Shown here: in pieces, positions 15,625-25,200 of the stretch
How the letters are laid out: every line of letters starts with the position of its first letter
Position numbering within the stretch: the first letter of the stretch is position 1
Source: Armatimonadota bacterium
GTDB taxonomy: Bacteria > Armatimonadota > UBA10988
Direction: 5' to 3'
Assembly: GCA_016235455.1 (NCBI GenBank)
Contig: JACRKZ010000006.1
Location: 1-44,362, forward strand
Length of the DNA: 44,362 bases
Made by a program: the position numbers and the translations under genes
The notes under the pieces: generated by a model
What the model saw: only the letters and a program-made list of their open reading frames with translations
What the model was told of the DNA's origin: nothing
Database searches by the model: none

Positions 15625-17184
15625 CTAGTTATTGGCCACCAACCACCCGCGGTCGCCCTGCGGCTCCTCGGCCACACGGCTGGCGGGCGCCAGCGGACCC
15701 ATCTGCCAGGTGGCCAGCTCACCCGAACCCACCTTGTTGAAGTTGGCGGTGAGCAGGTCATCGGGCCGGCCGTAGCCGAGCAGCATCGAGGCGCGGCCAA
15801 GATGGATGTTGCGCCAGATCTGCCAGCACTTGCGAGCCTCGCTGGAAGCGATGTCGAAGGACACGATGTGCGACTCGCTCGGGTACTTGCGCTGCACCTG
15901 CTGAGCCGCCGCGCCACCACCGCCGCTAGCACCGCCGCCACCGCCGCCGGCGGCCGCCGGATCGGGCTGCTCGTTAACGTAGTTTCCGACGACGGGGATC
16001 GGCACCAGCCCACTGATGAGCTTGAATTCCTTCTCGTCCTTCTCGGGCTCGGGCATCGTGCCGCTATCGAGCCAGACGTCCGGCAATTCCTTGGTGTAGT
16101 CACGGCTGGACCACAGGTCGTGGGTGCTCACGCCGCCCAGTTGGGTGTAGCGCGCCGCCTCTTCCTTGATGCGGTCGACACCGAACGAGCCGCGCATGAA
16201 GCACAGGCGCAACTGCGCCATGGACTCGCCGACGAGCATCTGCGGCAGGCGCGGATCGTAGTTGATGTGGCGCTTGTCCAGATAGTTCATGAACTCGGTC
16301 ATCTGGCCGATGAGCGAGCAGTAGCACTCGACGAACGAGCCGGCCAGCAGCGTGGCCAGTTCCATGTGTCCGCGCACGTCATAGCGGTCCAGGTCGTGCT
16401 GGAAGGGGCCCCACTCGTAGATACGGTAGTAGTGGCTCAAGTTGCCCACGACGTCGACCGCCTGGTGGTAGAAGCCTTCCACCGACTGGTGCTCGGGGAA
16501 GCCCATCGGCACGGCCTCGGTGTAGATACCGGGCTTGAGCAGCGCCAGCGTGGTCAAGCCGCCCATCACTTCGCGTCGCGAGAACTGGGCCAACATGGTC
16601 AGCAGGCCCTGGACCTCGGGCATGTGCACCCACTGGCCCTTCTCGGCCGTGGCGATGAGCGCCGCGTAGATGCGATTGGCGGCCGCCTGCGACAGGTCGG
16701 ACTGCGCCTGCAGGAAGTGCTGCACCTTGCGGTCGAGGATGTCCTTGCCCAGCGGGTACTGCGGGTCATCGGGCTTGAGCGCCATGTACGAGATCATGTG
16801 CAACATGCACAGCTCGTCTTGGGCCACCGTGCCGCCGGCCTCGTTGAAGGCCCAGGCCAGGCGCTTGTGCGCGCCCCAGTGCGCGGGATTCAGGCGCAGG
16901 GCGCCGCGGTAGTTCTCGATGGCCACGTTGCGGCGGTTGCGCCACATGTCGAGCTTCGAGGAATCGATGGTGTTGACCCAGGTGCGGAACTCGACGTCGC
17001 CCTTCTCTTCCGCCGCCAGACCGCGCTTGAAGTACTGCTCGGCCAGCGCGTAGTCGCGGGCCTGCTGCTGAGCCGCGGTCAGCTTGGTCGGCTTGCTCGT
17101 GCCGGTCTGCTTGGCGCCACAGGGCACCCAGGCCGCCACAAGCGCCACCATCATCATCATCAGCGCGCGCGGTTTCACCATCAT
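15625..17184 (-). CDS. Exported TPR-like protein of unknown function
   Basis: The 519-residue protein has an unusual methionine-rich signal sequence (MMVKPRALMMMMVALVAAWV) with a cysteine soon after (WVPCGAK), which is not a canonical lipobox. Residues about 35-120 are TPR-like (YALAEQYFKRGLAAEEKGD, NYRGALRLNPAHWGAHKRLA). The middle is helical and aromatic-rich. A Gly/Ser/Ala-only linker at about residues 408-426 precedes a last domain of roughly 90 residues. The start at 17184 (or 17181) is chosen because the signal peptide begins there and GGAG lies just upstream; the frame is open further upstream without conserved features. It is probably a periplasmic scaffold. No enzymatic motif is seen and the family is not recognised. 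Confidence 0.72.
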   Translation of the reverse strand: MMVKPRALMMMMVALVAAWVPCGAKQTGTSKPTKLTAAQQQARDYALAEQYFKRGLAAEEKGDVEFRTWVNTIDSSKLDMWRNRRNVAIENYRGALRLNPAHWGAHKRLAWAFNEAGGTVAQDELCMLHMISYMALKPDDPQYPLGKDILDRKVQHFLQAQSDLSQAAANRIYAALIATAEKGQWVHMPEVQGLLTMLAQFSRREVMGGLTTLALLKPGIYTEAVPMGFPEHQSVEGFYHQAVDVVGNLSHYYRIYEWGPFQHDLDRYDVRGHMELATLLAGSFVECYCSLIGQMTEFMNYLDKRHINYDPRLPQMLVGESMAQLRLCFMRGSFGVDRIKEEAARYTQLGGVSTHDLWSSRDYTKELPDVWLDSGTMPEPEKDEKEFKLISGLVPIPVVGNYVNEQPDPAAAGGGGGGASGGGGAAAQQVQRKYPSESHIVSFDIASSEARKCWQIWRNIHLGRASMLLGYGRPDDLLTANFNKVGSGELATWQMGPLAPASRVAEEPQGDRGWLVANN

Positions 17185-17246
17185 TGACTCCGCCGTCCCC
17201 CGGGAGTTAGATACCCACAACACCCGCCAGGATACACCTATTCCGC

Positions 17247-17276
17247 AGTTTATCGGCCAGCAGGGCCGCGAGTCAA
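17247..17276 (-). promoter_or_regulatory. Putative sigma-70 promoter for the exported TPR-like gene
   Basis: On the minus strand TTGACT (17276-17271) is followed after 18 bases by TAAACT (17252-17247), matching consensus at 5 of 6 and 4 of 6 positions. The start point would be near 17240, about 55 bases before the ATG at 17184. It lies in the 132-base region shared with the divergent PDZ-protein gene. Confidence 0.45.
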
Positions 17277-17316
17277 GGGCCGGCTGGCCTTGACGGCACG
17301 GAATCCACCCGGCAGA

Positions 17317-19095
17317 ATGGGCGACATGCGGCTCATGCCTGGTCAAGCCAACACTCCCACCCCCGACGACTCGCGACGCCGTGTCGACCAGCGCCTGTCG
17401 GCGCTACGCGGCCAGGTCCCCCCCAGCGGCGACCGCGGAGCGGAGCGGACGGCCGCCAGCCGCCTGCCGCGCCTGCTCTGGCCGTCGCTCGGCCTGGTGC
17501 TGCTGCTGCTCGGCGTCATCGCGGCCGTCGGCTGGCACGACCTCAAGGCTCCGCCCCCAGCCATCGCGCGCGGCCGGCTGGCCTCGGGCGTGCCGGTGCG
17601 CCTGGTCGCCGTGACGCGGGGCGCGCAGCAGACATACCGCTACGACCCCCGCGGCGGCCTGTGCGCGCGGCTGCTCAGTGCCCTGGGCGTGACTCGCGCC
17701 GACCGCGCCGTGGTCAACGATGCCCCTGTCCCGGCCGACTCCATCACGCTCTGGCTGTGGATCGGCGGTACCTACCTGGGTCCGCGCAACGGCGCCGCCT
17801 TTGGCGACGAGACCCGGCGCGAGTACCGCAACGGCCCGCTGGTGCAGCCGGTGCTGACCGGTCAGCAGGTGTGGCCGGGCTCGCGGCGACGCGGCTCCTG
17901 CAGCCTGGGCTGGGTCAGCCTGACCAGTTACGACCACACGGCGCGCAAGTTCGCCGCGGTCATCCCCGTGGGCCCGCCCGGCAGCGCCGAGCCGGGCGCG
18001 GGCGAAGTGGTCCACTTCACCGTCCAGGGGCCCGGCCAGGCGCCGACTCCCATCGAGGCCGGCAGCGAGTTCCCGGTGGTCGCGGGCGACGCCAGCGCCG
18101 ATCTCCAGCTATGGCAGCTGCGGCGGGTCACACTGCCCGTGCTGCGTTCGCTGCTGCCGCTGGGCCCGGTGCCCGAGCCGGCCGACCAGCTCGTGCTGGC
18201 CGACGTGGACGTGGTGGAGAAGGCGGCCAAGGACAAGCCGGGCCGCTGGTTCCTGCAGGTGCTCAGCGCCGCCACCGACCACGGCGAGAAGCTGCTGCCG
18301 GCCCGCCAGCGCAATGGTCTCGCGTTCCTTTCCAACGGTCGCCGCACCGAAGGGCTCGACGCCCTGGCCGTGCGGGCCCGCGCGGTCAAGGTGGCCTCGG
18401 GCGGCATGATGCTCAAGTTCCGCCAACTCGAAGTGCCGGCCGAGCGGGGCCAGACCAAGGAATGGAACGTCGCCGCGCAGGCCGAGCCGTTCCCCGGCGG
18501 ACGGTTCATCGTGCGCCGGGCCATGCGCGCCTCGGAGCGCGGGGTGCGCGTCGAGATCGAGGGCCACGGCCCCCGCGATAGTGAGTGCTCGCTGGCCTTC
18601 GTCGACGCGCTGGACCAGACCGCGCGCCACCTCAAGCTCAGCGGCGACACCAGCGCGGCGCCCGCCGAGGCCACCAATGATGCCCAGGGCTGCCATTGGC
18701 GGTGGATGCTCGATCTGACCGTGGCGCCCGACACCAAGTGGATGGGCCTGGCCTGCAACCTGGACTACCGCGCCACCATGGCCGACTCCCACGCCGAGCT
18801 CAAGGGCCGCATCGAACGCCCGCGCGCCGCCGCCGAACAGGCCGCCTGGGGTGTCATGGTCGAGCCGCGTGGCGAGCCGGTACCCAAGCTGATTGTCATC
18901 GGGCTGCAGCCGGGCAGCCGTGCCGCGTCTGGCCCTTTGCGGCCGGGCGACGAGTTGGTGCGCGTCGATAGCCTGCCGCCCTCCATGGTCAGCCGCGCGC
19001 TCATGCGCCATCAACCCTCGGACCAGATGGCGGTCACCTGGGTACGCGATGGCCAGACCTTCACCGCGCCCGTGGGCCTCGATGCCGCCAGGTAG
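17317..19095 (+). CDS. Membrane-anchored periplasmic protein with C-terminal PDZ-like domain
   Basis: The 592-residue product has a basic, disordered N-terminal tail, one membrane helix (PSLGLVLLLLGVIAAVGW, about residues 56-73), and a long extracytoplasmic part. The last about 90 residues resemble a PDZ domain: WGVMVEPRGEPVPKLIVIG, then GPLRPGDELVRVDSLPPSMV and TWVRDGQTFTAPVGL. No protease Ser-His-Asp motif is seen, so PDZ here probably binds a partner or peptide C-terminus. The start is uncertain: ATG at 17317, 17326 or 17335, none with a strong ribosome site. Its stop lies 4 bases before the tatD-like gene, which is followed by an exported protease-like gene, so the three form an operon. 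The function of the middle domain is unknown. Confidence 0.72.
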   Translation: MGDMRLMPGQANTPTPDDSRRRVDQRLSALRGQVPPSGDRGAERTAASRLPRLLWPSLGLVLLLLGVIAAVGWHDLKAPPPAIARGRLASGVPVRLVAVTRGAQQTYRYDPRGGLCARLLSALGVTRADRAVVNDAPVPADSITLWLWIGGTYLGPRNGAAFGDETRREYRNGPLVQPVLTGQQVWPGSRRRGSCSLGWVSLTSYDHTARKFAAVIPVGPPGSAEPGAGEVVHFTVQGPGQAPTPIEAGSEFPVVAGDASADLQLWQLRRVTLPVLRSLLPLGPVPEPADQLVLADVDVVEKAAKDKPGRWFLQVLSAATDHGEKLLPARQRNGLAFLSNGRRTEGLDALAVRARAVKVASGGMMLKFRQLEVPAERGQTKEWNVAAQAEPFPGGRFIVRRAMRASERGVRVEIEGHGPRDSECSLAFVDALDQTARHLKLSGDTSAAPAEATNDAQGCHWRWMLDLTVAPDTKWMGLACNLDYRATMADSHAELKGRIERPRAAAEQAAWGVMVEPRGEPVPKLIVIGLQPGSRAASGPLRPGDELVRVDSLPPSMVSRALMRHQPSDQMAVTWVRDGQTFTAPVGLDAAR

Positions 19096-19099
19096 GCTC

Positions 19100-19876
19100 A
19101 TGCTGGTCGATACGCACACCCACCTGCACTTCCCACACTTCGACGAAGACCGCGCCGAGGTCATCGCGCGCGCCGCCGCCGCCGGCGTAACGCGTCTCGT
19201 GGCCATCGGCACCGATCTGCCCGACTCCCGGGCGGCGGTGGCGCTGGCCGAAGCGTGGCCGGGCGTGGTCTGGGCCACCGTCGGCGTCCATCCCAACGCC
19301 GCGACCGACTTCGGCGCCGACTCTCTGGCCGAACTGCGCGATCTGGCCAGCCATCCCAGCGTGGTCGCCATCGGCGAGGTGGGGCTCGACCTGTTCCGCG
19401 ACCGGTGCCCGGTGGCCATGCAGCAGCAGGCCTTCGCCGCCCAGCAGCGGTTGGCGCTCGACCTGGGGCTGCCGCTGGTGGTCCACAGCCGCGAAGCGCA
19501 CGAGGCGGTCTACCAGTCGCTCGACGAGGTCGGCGGGTTCGTCACACGAGTCGTGGTGCACTGCTTCACCTCCCACGCACCGCAGATGATGCGCTTCGCC
19601 GAGCGCGGCTGCTGGGTGGGCCTCGATGGCCCGGTGACCTACCCCAAGGCCGTCGAGGCGCACGAGGTGGCCGACCTGGTGCCGCTCGATCGCCTGTTGC
19701 TGGAGACTGACTGCCCCTATCTGGCCCCCCAGAAGCGGCGCGGCAAGCGCTGTGAGCCGGCCGACGTGGTGGCCGTGGCGCACGAGGTGGCCCGCCGACG
19801 CGGCTTGACCCTCGACGAGGTGGCGGCGCGAACAACCGCCAACGCCATGGCGTTCTTCGGTTGGGAGACGTCATGA
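19100..19876 (+). CDS. tatD: TatD-family metal-dependent hydrolase
   Basis: The 258-residue protein has the complete TatD metal-site set: HTHLHF at residues 5-10, Glu in AIGEVGLDLFRDR, His in LPLVVHSREAH, His in VVVHCFTSH and Asp in LLETDCPYLAP. Characterised TatD proteins are Mg-dependent 3'-5' exonucleases acting in DNA repair; some homologues act as D-amino-acyl-tRNA or other hydrolases, so the substrate is not certain. Length is typical. The ATG at 19100 follows the preceding stop by 4 bases, and its own TGA overlaps the next ATG by 4 bases (ATGA), so translation is coupled on both sides. The protein is cytoplasmic although both neighbours are exported or anchored. Confidence 0.93.
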   Translation: MLVDTHTHLHFPHFDEDRAEVIARAAAAGVTRLVAIGTDLPDSRAAVALAEAWPGVVWATVGVHPNAATDFGADSLAELRDLASHPSVVAIGEVGLDLFRDRCPVAMQQQAFAAQQRLALDLGLPLVVHSREAHEAVYQSLDEVGGFVTRVVVHCFTSHAPQMMRFAERGCWVGLDGPVTYPKAVEAHEVADLVPLDRLLLETDCPYLAPQKRRGKRCEPADVVAVAHEVARRRGLTLDEVAARTTANAMAFFGWETS

Positions 19877-21615
19877 AGCGCCTGGCTCCGCTGGTTCTGC
19901 TCCTGGCCGCCCTGCTGCCCGCCCGGGCCGACGACAACGAGGCCCTGCTGCGCCTGCGCGAAGGCTGGGCCGCGCTCGGCCGCGGTGCCGCCGCCGAGGC
20001 GCTGACCCGATGGGATCAGGCAGCCGCCACGGCCGCCTCGTCCAGCTACGTGTGTGAAGGGCTGGCGCGCTCGGGACAGGTCTTCGACGCGCAGTCGGCT
20101 GGCTGGCAGATCCGCCGCGACCGCCTGCTGGCCCGCTTCGCCGCCGCGCCGCCGCTGTGGCTGCACGACGACACGCGCGACCGCCTCCAGCGCGAATTGC
20201 GCGGGCGCGAGCCGGGCGCGTCGGTGCCGACGCTGGGCACCGTGCGCCTCGGCCCCAACGCCGCGCCGAGCGGGTTCCGCGGCTCACGCAGCCTGTGGTG
20301 GGCGCCGCTGACGCCCGGCGCGCCGGCCCTGGAGCCGCTCGGCGGCGAGGCCCTGCCGGCCCAGCGCGTGGCGCTCGAGACGGGTGGATGGGCCATCCTC
20401 GACCCACGCCACGCGGATCCATCGCTGTCAGCCGACCGGCGCGCCCGGTGGCGCTTCGACCGCGTGCTGGTGGGCTACACGCTGGAGCCCATCTTCACCG
20501 CCCGCGACGACTTCGGCCAGAACGTGGTCTATCCCACGGATCCCTGGTACGACGGGCAGGCCGCCATCTGGCGGCTGCGCTTCCGGCTCTACTATCCGTC
20601 AGCCGCGCTGACGCCCGGCGGCGTGGATCTGCGCGAGCCGGCCGAACGCGCGATGGACCTGCTGCTGCGCAGCCAGTGGCTGATGTGGGAGTACCTGGGC
20701 CGCCAGCCGCGCGATCCAGACGGTCGCCTGCAGCCGGTGGACATCTGGCTCTCGCCGGAAACGCTGGCCGCCGAGACTGCGGCCGTGGCCGAGGAGCTGC
20801 TGGGCAATATCTACCTGTACCGCGCCGCCGAGCCGCGCGAACCCACCGAGTGGTTCCGCCAGGTGGCCCATGAGCTGAGCCATCGCGCGCTCAGCCGCAT
20901 CGGCCGCTACCCCCAGAGCACGGCTTACGAGCCCTGGTTGGAGGGCAATGTCGGCGAACGGCTGCTGCTGCGCGCGTTGCACGAGCAGGCCGAGGAGCCG
21001 GCCGCCAACGCCGAATGGTGGCAGCGCTACCGCGCGGAGTCCTGGCAGCCGCTGGTGGACGAGTGGCTACGCGCGCCCTTGCCGGCGACACTGCCGCCGC
21101 AGGCGCTGGACACCGGCGATGCCGGCGCGCGCTGGGCGCTCGGTCTGATGTTGTGGGTGGCCGACACCCACGATGCCGCGTTCCTGCGCAACTGGATGCG
21201 CGGCATGGCACCCGGCAGCGCCTTCACCGGGGCCGAGCTAGAGCGCTCCTACCGCGTGCAGCTCGCCGAGCAGCGCTCCTGGCGCCAGAGCGCTGGTGCC
21301 GGCTGGGTGGCCGCGACGGATACGCGCCCCACGGTGACCGCCGATGGCCTGCGCCTGGAGGACGGTCAACGCGTCAAGTACCCCGTGTTCCTGCCCAAGG
21401 GCGACTGGGCCCTGCGCCTGGTGGGCGCCGGCGGCGGCCAGGTGACGACGGCCTTCAATGGCGCCAACCGCCAACTGCGGCCCGTGGGCACCGGCGACGA
21501 CTCTGCGCCGGCCCTGCTGCTGACCAGCCCAGGCACCTGGCTTAGCCTGGAGTTGGGCGGCTTCGGCGAGACGCAGCGCACGGTCCGGCAGATCGCCTGG
21601 CAACGGCGCCGTTGA
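19873..21615 (+). CDS. Exported HExxH zinc-metallopeptidase-like protein
   Basis: The 580-residue protein begins with a signal peptide (MKRLAPLVLLLAALLPARADD). A gluzincin-type zinc site is visible: HELSH at residues 333-337 inside FRQVAHELSHRALSRIGRY, followed about 20 residues later by PWLEGNVGERLLL, which could give the third zinc ligand. This matches the peptidase MA clan pattern, though the flanks do not match a family I can name. The N-terminal 100 residues are helical; the C-terminal about 120 residues are beta-rich (VTADGLRLEDGQRVKYPVFL) and may be a small sandwich domain. It is translationally coupled to the TatD gene. Likely location is periplasm or surface. Peptidase activity is inferred from the motif alone. 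Confidence 0.72.
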   Translation: MKRLAPLVLLLAALLPARADDNEALLRLREGWAALGRGAAAEALTRWDQAAATAASSSYVCEGLARSGQVFDAQSAGWQIRRDRLLARFAAAPPLWLHDDTRDRLQRELRGREPGASVPTLGTVRLGPNAAPSGFRGSRSLWWAPLTPGAPALEPLGGEALPAQRVALETGGWAILDPRHADPSLSADRRARWRFDRVLVGYTLEPIFTARDDFGQNVVYPTDPWYDGQAAIWRLRFRLYYPSAALTPGGVDLREPAERAMDLLLRSQWLMWEYLGRQPRDPDGRLQPVDIWLSPETLAAETAAVAEELLGNIYLYRAAEPREPTEWFRQVAHELSHRALSRIGRYPQSTAYEPWLEGNVGERLLLRALHEQAEEPAANAEWWQRYRAESWQPLVDEWLRAPLPATLPPQALDTGDAGARWALGLMLWVADTHDAAFLRNWMRGMAPGSAFTGAELERSYRVQLAEQRSWRQSAGAGWVAATDTRPTVTADGLRLEDGQRVKYPVFLPKGDWALRLVGAGGGQVTTAFNGANRQLRPVGTGDDSAPALLLTSPGTWLSLELGGFGETQRTVRQIAWQRRR

Positions 21616-21651
21616 GCCGCGCGGCGGGCCACTCCCGGGTTGTTAACGGGT

Positions 21652-21681
21652 TTGACTCCCCATTGCGCGCTACACTATGAT
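21652..21681 (+). promoter_or_regulatory. Sigma-70-type promoter of the chaperone module
   Basis: TTGACT (21652-21657) and TATGAT (21676-21681) each match consensus at 5 of 6 positions with an 18-base spacer. Transcription would start near 21688, giving a leader of about 52 bases before the ATG at 21740. The area is locally AT-richer than its surroundings. No CIRCE-type inverted repeat (the HrcA operator of classical dnaK operons) is visible, so heat control by HrcA is not indicated. Confidence 0.65.
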
Positions 21682-21739
21682 GGAATCTGTGCAGTGAGCA
21701 GGGGACCTGCGGTCATTCCGGGCCTGGGAAGTAGGAGTC

Positions 21740-22231
21740 ATGCGGCGCAACTGGCTCAATAGGGTGCTGGGTCGGGTCGACACCGAGCAGGTCCGCGCCG
21801 AGCTTCTTGCACTGGCTGCCGACGGCGATTGGGCCTCGTTACTGGCCGAATCGCTGGAAGCGTTGAAACCCTTGCCCACGGATGTCGTCATCCTCAACTG
21901 CGCGGTACGCGCGCGTCTCGCGTTGGCCGACGAGACAACCTTGGCCGAAGCGCTCGCCGAGTGCCGCGAATGGCTCGAAGCCGGCCAGGTCAGCGCCGAG
22001 GTGCCGGTGCCGCCGGAGCAGCAGGTTGAAGCCGAGTACCTGCGGGGCTGGGTGGCCACGCTCGACGGCCGCTGGGAGCAGGCGGAGCAGTGCTGGCGGA
22101 CGGTCTGGCAGGCGCAGCCTGAACGAGCCGACGCGCGCGACGGTCTGGTCAAGGCATGGACGGTCCTGGGCCGTGTGCCCGAATGGGGAGTAGCGCTGGT
22201 TGAAGCCACCCTCGCTGACAGCCGGGGATAG
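21740..22231 (+). CDS. Small TPR-like protein, first gene of the chaperone module
   Basis: The 163-residue product is all helical by composition and reads as two to three degenerate TPR units (AEYLRGWVATLDGRWEQAEQ, then CWRTVWQAQPERADARDGLV). It has no signal peptide or membrane helix. GGGAAG lies eight bases before the ATG, with a further AGGAG nearer. Its 3' end overlaps the start of the next, very large TPR gene by 32 bases, implying coupled translation and probably a shared complex. It may once have been the N-terminus of the larger protein or be a subunit of it. The family is not recognised by name. Confidence 0.72.
   Translation: MRRNWLNRVLGRVDTEQVRAELLALAADGDWASLLAESLEALKPLPTDVVILNCAVRARLALADETTLAEALAECREWLEAGQVSAEVPVPPEQQVEAEYLRGWVATLDGRWEQAEQCWRTVWQAQPERADARDGLVKAWTVLGRVPEWGVALVEATLADSRG
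22185..22190 (+). promoter_or_regulatory. Ribosome binding site that sets a TTG start
   Basis: GGGGAG at 22185-22190 lies nine bases before TTG at 22200, inside the end of the preceding gene. No ATG or GTG with a better ribosome site occurs near the beginning of the long frame, so the giant TPR protein most likely starts at this TTG. Confidence 0.6.
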
Positions 22232-25200
22232 AGAGCAGGCCTGGTCGCTGCTGCTGACCGCGTGGCATGACGCCGGCGCGGGCAATCGTCATGCGCGCCT
22301 GTCGGAGAAGGGCTTTCTGCTCTGCCAGCGGCGTTTTGGCACCGGCGATCGCGATCCCCGTCTGCTGGCCGTGCTCGGCCGCGAGGCGCTGGCCGCCAAG
22401 CGCTGGGACCGCGAGGCGCGCGAGGTGCTGGTCCTGCTCGGTGCCCTCGACCTGCCCGAGAGCGAAGCCGCCCGCCGGGCCGCCGTGCGCTGCGACGCGG
22501 CCTTGCGCGAGTATTCGCCCGCCCGCGAGACCTGGTACCGGCAGGCCCTGGCCGCCGGCTCGGTCTCCGCGGCCACGCTGCTGACCGTGGCCGCGCTACG
22601 CGGCCGCATGGAGCCCGAGGCGGCCACGGCCCTGGCCGTGCGCCGCGCCACCACCGAGCTGACCGACGCCCAGTGGCAGGCCATCGGACTGGACAAGACC
22701 GCCGCGCGACGCTGGCTGGCCCTGTGGTACAGCCGGCCCGAAGCCACGGACGTCCCCGCCGACGCCGTCTCGCTGGTCCGCGAGCAGGTGCGGCTGGACC
22801 CGACCAACACGCAGATGCTCGCCTATCTGGCCAGGGTCTTCCGGCCGCGGGCCGACGCCGCGGCGGTGGAAGTCTACGAGGCGCTGTTCCGCGTGGCGCC
22901 CGACAACGCCGACAACACATCACATCTGGCCGAGTCCCTGACCGCCGGCACCGTCACCCTGCGCGATCCCGTGCCGGTGCTCGAGCAGTGGCTGCGCAAC
23001 AGCCCCGAGAACGCCGACCGCGCCAAGATCGCCCTGGCCACCAACGCCGCGGCCACCGGGCGCGACGATGACCAGGCGCTGGCCTGGCTGGAGGCGGCCC
23101 TGGCCTTGCCGGCGGCGCCGGCCAACCTGCGCGCCTGGCTGGCCGTGCTGCGCGCCCGCCGCGGCCGGCGCGACGAGGCGAGCCTGGCGCTGTATGAATC
23201 CGTGCTGGCCGACGAGACGCCGCCAGCCGCGTGGCGGGGCGAGGTCGGCCTGGCGCTGCTGGCCAGCGACCGCGAGCGCGGAGAATTCCGCGCCGCCATC
23301 GCCGAGCGCACCTGGCATTGCCTGCCGGCCGACCGCCGTCCGGACGAGTTGGCGCTGAAGCTGGCGGAGGGCTACGTCGCCGAGGGCCGGTGCGACGCCG
23401 CGGTGGCCAGCATCTACCGGCGGGCGCACGACCTCAACCCCTATCCTGATCTGAGCCGGCTGCTGTCGCGCGCCTACCTGGTGGATGAGTCCACGCCGGT
23501 GCGCACCAAGATCGCCCACTGGCGCGCCTGTTTGGAGCTGCGCCGCGCCGAGCCCGAGATCGTGGAGGCGCTGGCCAAGGCCTACGCCTCGCTGGGCTCG
23601 GCCACCGAGGCCGCCATCTACGTGGCCGAGAGCGCGCCACCGGCCCAACGCGTCAAGCTGCTCGACGATCTGTGCCGCTACCGGTTCCGGCGCGGCGACT
23701 TCTCGGCGGCCGAGGCGCTGGCTTCGGCCATGCTGCGGCTGGTGCCCGACGACGACAGCGCCACGCGCGCCGAGGCCGGCGCCAAACTGCTGGCCTGCAA
23801 GGTGCGGCGCCGCCTGGCCGACGGGCGCAGTCTGGGCCTGATCGACACCACGCAGGTGGCCGAACTGGCCGACCACAACAAAGTCGGCGATCTGTTGGCC
23901 TTGCTGGCCGCGGCCCATGACGGCAGTGGCAGCGATGCCGAGGTGGCCGCGGCCATCGCCCGGCAGGTCGGCGAGCAGCCGGCGCTGGCGGTCGCCGCAC
24001 AGGTGCTCTCGGGTCAGCCGAGTCAGCCGGAGGCCGTGGACACCAGCCGCGCGGGCGAGGTCTGGCTACTCGCGCTCGCGGCCCACTGCGATGGTCAGCT
24101 CGAGGTCGCCGAGCGCTTGCTCGGCCGGCTGCCCGAAGCGCTGGCCCTGGCCGGTCGTGCCCTGTTCGGCGCCTTGCCCGGCGAGAGCGAAGAGCAGGCC
24201 ATCGAGCGCCTGCTGCCGGTCATCCATCGCCATGGCCCGCCGTGGGATAGCCTGCGCGCGGTGGCCCTCGACCTGCTGATCCGCTTCGCGCCGGCCGATC
24301 TGCTCGACCAGGTCTCCAACCTGCTCGACGACATGCCCGCGCTGGCCGCCGAGTTGCGCGTGATCGCCGAACTGGCCGAGCAGGACCCCCATCTGGCCAC
24401 CCAGCGCGTGGCTCAAGCGGAGACCGCCACCGACCCCGACGCTGTCTACTTGCTGCGCGACGGTCTGTGGGCCCGGCACATCTACAGGCTCATCGACGCC
24501 GACGACTATGCCGCCGCCGAGCGCGAACTGACCGAGTTCGGCAAGCTGGCCGCCGACCCCGACCGGCAGGACCAGCAGGCCAGGCTGGCGGACGCAGGCA
24601 ACTGGCTGCGCGCCCTGCTGGCGCGCCGGCGCGGCCAGACCGATCTGGCCTGGGACCGGCTGGCTCGGCTGTCGCCCGAGGCGCGCGCCGTGCCGGCCGT
24701 AGCCTGGACCGCGGCGAGCTGGCACCTGGCCGACGATGAGCCGGCCCGCGCCGAAGCCGAACTGGGCTACGCCCTGGCCGAGCGCCGCAACGATGCCGAC
24801 CTGCTGTATGCCGTGCTCAGCTTGAACGCGTCGCTGGGCCGCACCGAGAAATTCAGCCTGCTGGTCGACCCGGTGCTGGCGGCGCTGCCGGCGGACGACC
24901 CGCGCCGACCCGATGTCGACCTGCTGCGGCGCTTGATGGTGCCAGACCAGGCCGAGGTCGACCTGGACGACCTGTTCGTCGACTGCGCCCGGCTCAGCGC
25001 GCGCGATGTGCGCGTGCGGCTACTGGCGGCCATGGTCGTCGCCGCCGCGCAGATCCGCGCGCGGCGGCCGGCCGAGGCCGCCGCGCTGCTCAAGAAGCGG
25101 CTGGCCGCGCTCAACGGGGTCAAGCTGCCCACGGAACTGGCGGAGACACTGGCCGAGGTGCGCAACCTGCGCGGCTATGCCTACCTGCTGGCCGGCGACG

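Noticed and set aside
15925..15965. GC-rich trinucleotide-like run inside the exported TPR-like gene
   Set aside because: It simply encodes the Gly/Ser/Ala linker and is not a separate repeat element.
15802..17187. 461-codon open frame opposite the exported TPR-like gene
   Set aside because: No recognisable domain, no ribosome site; sense product has a signal peptide and TPR-like repeats.
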